Assembly: GCA_001873945.1 (NCBI GenBank)
Contig: MNYI01000046.1
Span: forward strand, 1-8,289
Reading direction: 5' to 3'
Length of the DNA stretch: 8,289 nucleotides
Origin: Candidatus Desantisbacteria bacterium CG2_30_40_21
GTDB taxonomy: Bacteria > UBA9089 > CG2-30-40-21
The notes below the pieces were generated by a model. The model was not told the DNA's origin. It saw nothing but the letters and a program-made list of their open reading frames with translations, and did not search any database. This document shows, in pieces, positions 5,725-8,289 of this stretch; within the stretch, counting starts at the first letter, position 1; the number at the start of each line of letters is the position of its first letter. The translations under genes were made by a program, and so were the position numbers.

Positions 5725-6825
5725 AAAATCACCCCTTCGACACAAAATATCATCAAGGGGCAGGAATTCACCGCACAGATAGAGATAGTAAATGTAAGCC
5801 AATTGATTTCAGCTGACATCTATATTAACTTTAATCCGGCTGTGCTTGAGGCTCTATCCGTGGGCAGCGGGACATTTATGACGGATTGCTCTTCTCCCGG
5901 TTATATGATTAGCACAGGGACAATAAAATACTCGTTTGGCTCATTCGGCAGCCCCAGTACCGGTTCAGGGGTACTTTGTTTCTTACGATTCAGGGCAAAG
6001 GAGCGGGGGGTATCAAATGTAACTATTGAGGATAATCAGACAAAATTGTTCACCGTAGCAGCAGAACAGGGTGTTGCTATCCCCTATGCTAAAGAGGACG
6101 CAATATATTATGTCATCAGTGGGATCAGGATTCAGACACAGGATAGGATAATAAGGGCAAATGAATATGTTTCGTATCAATGTATCAGTGAGGGTGATTC
6201 AGGGGTTGATGTTACCGGGTCAACTACATTTACCACTTCAGGTGGTGGGGATTTTAATGGTAACATTTTCCATGCAAAATATATTGGCAGTTATACCATT
6301 ACAGCTGTTTATTCCGGACTTACCGCCACAACCTCAGCCATCATTACAACTGGCACACCGGCAACACTAAGTTATATTTCCGGGAATAATCAGTCAAATA
6401 CCTGTACCCTTACCCTGAATGAGCCGTTTGTGGTCAAGGTAGTGGATGTATACAATAATCCTTGCCCGGGCGTGGATATAGACTGGCAGGTTATTTCTAC
6501 TCCATCTGGTGCTACAGGATATTCTATCTTACCTGCGAGGACTGTCACCAATATTTATGGTATGGCATCATCTTCCCTCACTCTTGGCACAGAGCCGCCG
6601 GGCACATATACTATTTCGGCCATAGCTTCTGTGCCATCAGGGTCTCCAGTTTCGTTTGCAGCCAATTCATTAAGAAGGTTTGGGAATATAGCTGGTTTTT
6701 GCCTGCTTAGATTGGGGTTAAACAGATATGGTACCTGCTCAGATATCATGGTAACAATTCCTGAAACTGGTGCTACTACTACAACAAACAATAATTCCTA
6801 TTTTGCCTTTATTCTGTACCTGTAG
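5452..6825 (+). CDS. middle fragment: IPT-like repeat 3, cohesin-like and Ig-like domains
   Basis: The frame is open from 5230; TTG at 5452 is merely the first start-type codon and lacks a ribosome site, so this is an internal part of the 4855-7997 gene. After repeat 3, a cohesin-like domain runs from VTLKITPSTQNIIKG through ISADIYINFNPAVLEALSV to DNQTKLFTVAAEQGVAI. Two beta-rich Ig-like (Big/invasin type) domains follow: SGGGDFNGNIFHAKYIGSYT, then VVKVVDVYNNPCPGVDIDW to PPGTYTISAIA. The segment ends at TAG 6823 after a frameshift: SYFAF should continue as YSVPVGIYTLKF, which is found in the next frame. Confidence 0.65.
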   Translation: MPHIILISPKSGQIGTRITVAGNGFGILETVGIDFGTTIMIAACNTMVDGSFQLVFTTDAQAIGTTTITARGQITNAIDTDSFMLRPSVTLKITPSTQNIIKGQEFTAQIEIVNVSQLISADIYINFNPAVLEALSVGSGTFMTDCSSPGYMISTGTIKYSFGSFGSPSTGSGVLCFLRFRAKERGVSNVTIEDNQTKLFTVAAEQGVAIPYAKEDAIYYVISGIRIQTQDRIIRANEYVSYQCISEGDSGVDVTGSTTFTTSGGGDFNGNIFHAKYIGSYTITAVYSGLTATTSAIITTGTPATLSYISGNNQSNTCTLTLNEPFVVKVVDVYNNPCPGVDIDWQVISTPSGATGYSILPARTVTNIYGMASSSLTLGTEPPGTYTISAIASVPSGSPVSFAANSLRRFGNIAGFCLLRLGLNRYGTCSDIMVTIPETGATTTTNNNSYFAFILYL

Positions 6826-6929
6826 GAATATATACCCTCAAGTTTGACATATGGGGAGCGTCTTGTGCCACGATTAACACAGTCAACATTAGCTCAACCC
6901 AATTTGAGGATACAACAAATATTGGGACA

Positions 6930-7997
6930 ATGACTTTATTAGTTGGGGATGTAAATGATGACGGCACGGTAGATATTGGAGATTGGCCATTATTTGGCTT
7001 TGCCTGGCGAGAAGGGGCAACTGTTACCCATTCCAACTGGTTGCAATATAGAGAGGGTGATTTTGATCATAATCGGGTTGTAAATGGGCAGGATTTTATT
7101 GTGTTGAGGAATAATTTCAATAAAACTCAATCTGGGTTTGGTGGTTTGAGAGCACCTTCCATGCCAGGGATGCAACCTGCACAAGAGGCAACCCCACTCA
7201 GAGCTAAAGCAGCCTCCACCTCTGGGCAGATAAACCTATCTTTTGATCTTTCGACACTGGGTGGTGTGGATAAAAATGACTTGCGGGTAGGCAATATCAT
7301 CAAGCTCGAGATAACGATTAGCGATGCAACAGATTTTATGGCTGGCGAGGTACATCTCTCGTTTAATCCTGATGTCTTGGAGGTAATTGGTTCACCTACT
7401 GGAAATGGAGGGGTTATGATTTGTTCAGGCGAATATCCCAAAGGCGAGGTATTCACATTAATCAATAATGCAGATAACCAGTCAGGCAAGATTGATTATG
7501 CGGTAGCTACGATGTATCCCCAAACCGGTGACGGTGGGTTGTTTGCCATTGTCCCCTTCAGGATAAAGGCTTACGGTGCTACAGCTATGATTGGAATTGC
7601 TCAGGAGGAAAACAAAACCACCAAGTTTGTGGAAGCCCCTGAAATAATTGAGGGCAAACCGGTAAATCTTATCAATCCACCTCTGGCGGAAGTAAAGATG
7701 GAAAAGACTGAGGTAATTGTTGTTATTCCCATGAGGTATTCTAATTTAGACAATACCCGTGTCTATCCCAATCCTGCTGCTGTGGGGCAAACAATAACCT
7801 TTGCTCAGCTTACAGCTGGTAAGGAAAAAGCCATAAAGATATATACCATTAGTGGTGAATTGGTCGCAGAATTCTCGTCCCTCTTAGATAATGTGCTGTG
7901 GACGATACCAACAGACCTTGCCTCTGGAATTTATCTCTATCTGATAAATGACCATGCTGGTTCAATTAAGCAGGGGAAGATTGGGATAATAAAATAA
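6930..7997 (+). CDS. C-terminal fragment: dockerin, cohesin-like domain, type IX-like sorting tail
   Basis: The frame is open from 6795 and carries coding sequence upstream of the ATG at 6930 (VPVGIYTLKF to NISSTQFEDTTNIG), so the ATG is internal and has no ribosome site. Residues from this ATG: dockerin with two calcium loops, DVNDDGTVDIGD (7-18) and DFDHNRVVNGQD (44-55); cohesin-like domain about 100-247 (AGEVHLSFNPDVLEVIG, ENKTTKFVEAPEI); and a tail at 275-355 with VYPNPA, IKIYTISGELV, W and ASGIYLYLI, then KIGIIK. The tail is the type A sorting signal pattern of type IX secretion, used by Bacteroidota and many candidate phyla. This segment is the 3' end of the 4855-7997 pseudogene. Confidence 0.7.
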   Translation: MTLLVGDVNDDGTVDIGDWPLFGFAWREGATVTHSNWLQYREGDFDHNRVVNGQDFIVLRNNFNKTQSGFGGLRAPSMPGMQPAQEATPLRAKAASTSGQINLSFDLSTLGGVDKNDLRVGNIIKLEITISDATDFMAGEVHLSFNPDVLEVIGSPTGNGGVMICSGEYPKGEVFTLINNADNQSGKIDYAVATMYPQTGDGGLFAIVPFRIKAYGATAMIGIAQEENKTTKFVEAPEIIEGKPVNLINPPLAEVKMEKTEVIVVIPMRYSNLDNTRVYPNPAAVGQTITFAQLTAGKEKAIKIYTISGELVAEFSSLLDNVLWTIPTDLASGIYLYLINDHAGSIKQGKIGIIK

Positions 7998-8014
7998 TGC
8001 AAGGTGTCCAATCA

Positions 8015-8270
8015 TTTGTAACTACTCAGGTGTTTAGGCTGAAGGCTGATAGGAAAGCATTAACGACTTTAGTCGTCAAGAAAAAATAACTTATACAGTC
8101 GTGTCACCGATTCATCTTGGCTGGCTTCGTTGTTCGTCGCTTACATACAGTAGTATGCTCGCTTCTCACGCCTTGCCAGCCAAGCGACTCAGTGACTCTT
8201 GATGTATAACTTATTTTTTCTTGGCTCCTTAGGTTCAAACCTACAGCCTATCTACCGGAGTAGTTACTTT
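8015..8270. mobile_element. outer palindromic element with GTAACTACTC ends
   Basis: The 28 bases at 8018-8045 (GTAACTACTCAGGTGTTTAG then GCTGAAGG) and the reverse complement of 8240-8267 agree at about 23 positions, including GTAACTACTC, GGT, TAGGCTG and AGG. The left end extended to 8015-8031 is the exact inverse of 79-95. Between these arms lies another palindromic element (8071-8229), so this looks like one small element interrupted by a second. No coding sequence is present. Confidence 0.65.
8071..8229. mobile_element. inner palindromic MITE-like element, same family as 162-341
   Basis: Positions 8071-8092 are identical to 162-183. Positions 8077-8097 and 8203-8223 form an inverted repeat with one mismatch in 21. 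Further in, CTTGGCTGGC (8116-8125) pairs perfectly with GCCAGCCAAG (8175-8184), and the centre is CATAC-AGTA-GTATG at 8144-8157. The outermost bases on the right (GCTCCT in place of ACGACT) have diverged. It shares only the termini and the design, not the interior sequence, with the 162-341 copy. Confidence 0.75.
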
Positions 8271-8289
8271 GCACTCATTAATAAAATTG

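Larger units (their letters stand above)
4855..7997 (+). pseudogene. decayed cohesin/dockerin surface protein with type IX-like sorting tail
   Basis: One ancestral gene of at least about 1,047 codons explains the three coding segments here. Order: tail of an IPT-like repeat (to 4959), three 85-codon IPT/TIG-like repeats (4960-5724), cohesin-like domain (about 5719-6117), two Ig-like domains (about 6124-6345 and 6352-6663), carboxypeptidase-regulatory-like beta domain (about 6676-6930), dockerin (6945-7121), second cohesin (7227-7670), and a type IX-like sorting tail (7752-7994). Cohesins and dockerins bind each other with calcium; the tail would target the protein for export and surface attachment. 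Three lesions are seen. The 5' end starts inside a repeat with no signal peptide, and an in-frame stop (TGA 4825-4827) lies upstream. TAA at 5227-5229 interrupts repeat 2. A single missing base near 6808-6810 shifts the frame. The last two could be sequencing errors; the missing 5' end is harder to explain that way. Confidence 0.8.

Noticed and set aside
1..8289. CRISPR array to go with cas6
   Set aside because: No series of direct repeats of about 25-40 bases with regular spacers was seen; the only repeats are inverted element ends and coding repeats.

Overview
The window reads as an AT-leaning stretch of a bacterial chromosome, probably from an uncultured candidate-phylum or FCB-like lineage. 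That placement is an inference. It rests on a type IX (Por)-like C-terminal sorting tail, cohesin and dockerin domains in a surface protein, CsgG/LpoB-type lipoproteins, a bacterial hisF and many small palindromic intergenic repeats. No rRNA, tRNA or CRISPR array was seen.

Layout. Positions 1-361 hold no gene. They contain a short 8-bp tandem repeat, a 17-bp repeat end (79-95) and a 180-bp palindromic MITE-like element (162-341). A secreted TPR-like/SH3-like protein follows (367-1830); its frame continues past a TAG to 1902. At 1925-2288 is a remnant of the CRISPR RNA endonuclease gene cas6. It is frameshifted near its start and cut off exactly where an 18-bp repeat begins. Two paralogous lipoprotein genes (2323-2898 on +, 3827-4630 on -) then face each other with hisF (3000-3824, -) between them. 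hisF is almost fused to the minus-strand lipoprotein gene, with a 2-nt gap. A second palindromic element (4655-4794) separates this block from a large decayed surface-protein gene (4855-7997, +). That gene has three 85-residue IPT/TIG-like repeats, cohesin, two Ig-like domains, a carboxypeptidase-regulatory-like domain, dockerin, a second cohesin and a type IX-like tail. It lacks a proper 5' end and carries one in-frame TAA and one single-base frameshift. The right edge (8015-8270) holds a palindromic element nested inside the inverted repeats of another.

Interpretation. The genes do not form one pathway. Intact-looking genes are hisF, the two lipoproteins and probably the SH3-like protein. 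The rest shows decay: two internal stops, two frameshifts and two truncations, several next to palindromic elements. The most distinctive signal is the set of small non-coding palindromic elements. They share a hairpin-with-central-palindrome design but have at least three kinds of terminal repeat, and they sit at the boundaries of damaged genes. If the frameshifts prove to be assembly errors, the surface protein would be longer, but the repeat family and the cas6 truncation would remain.
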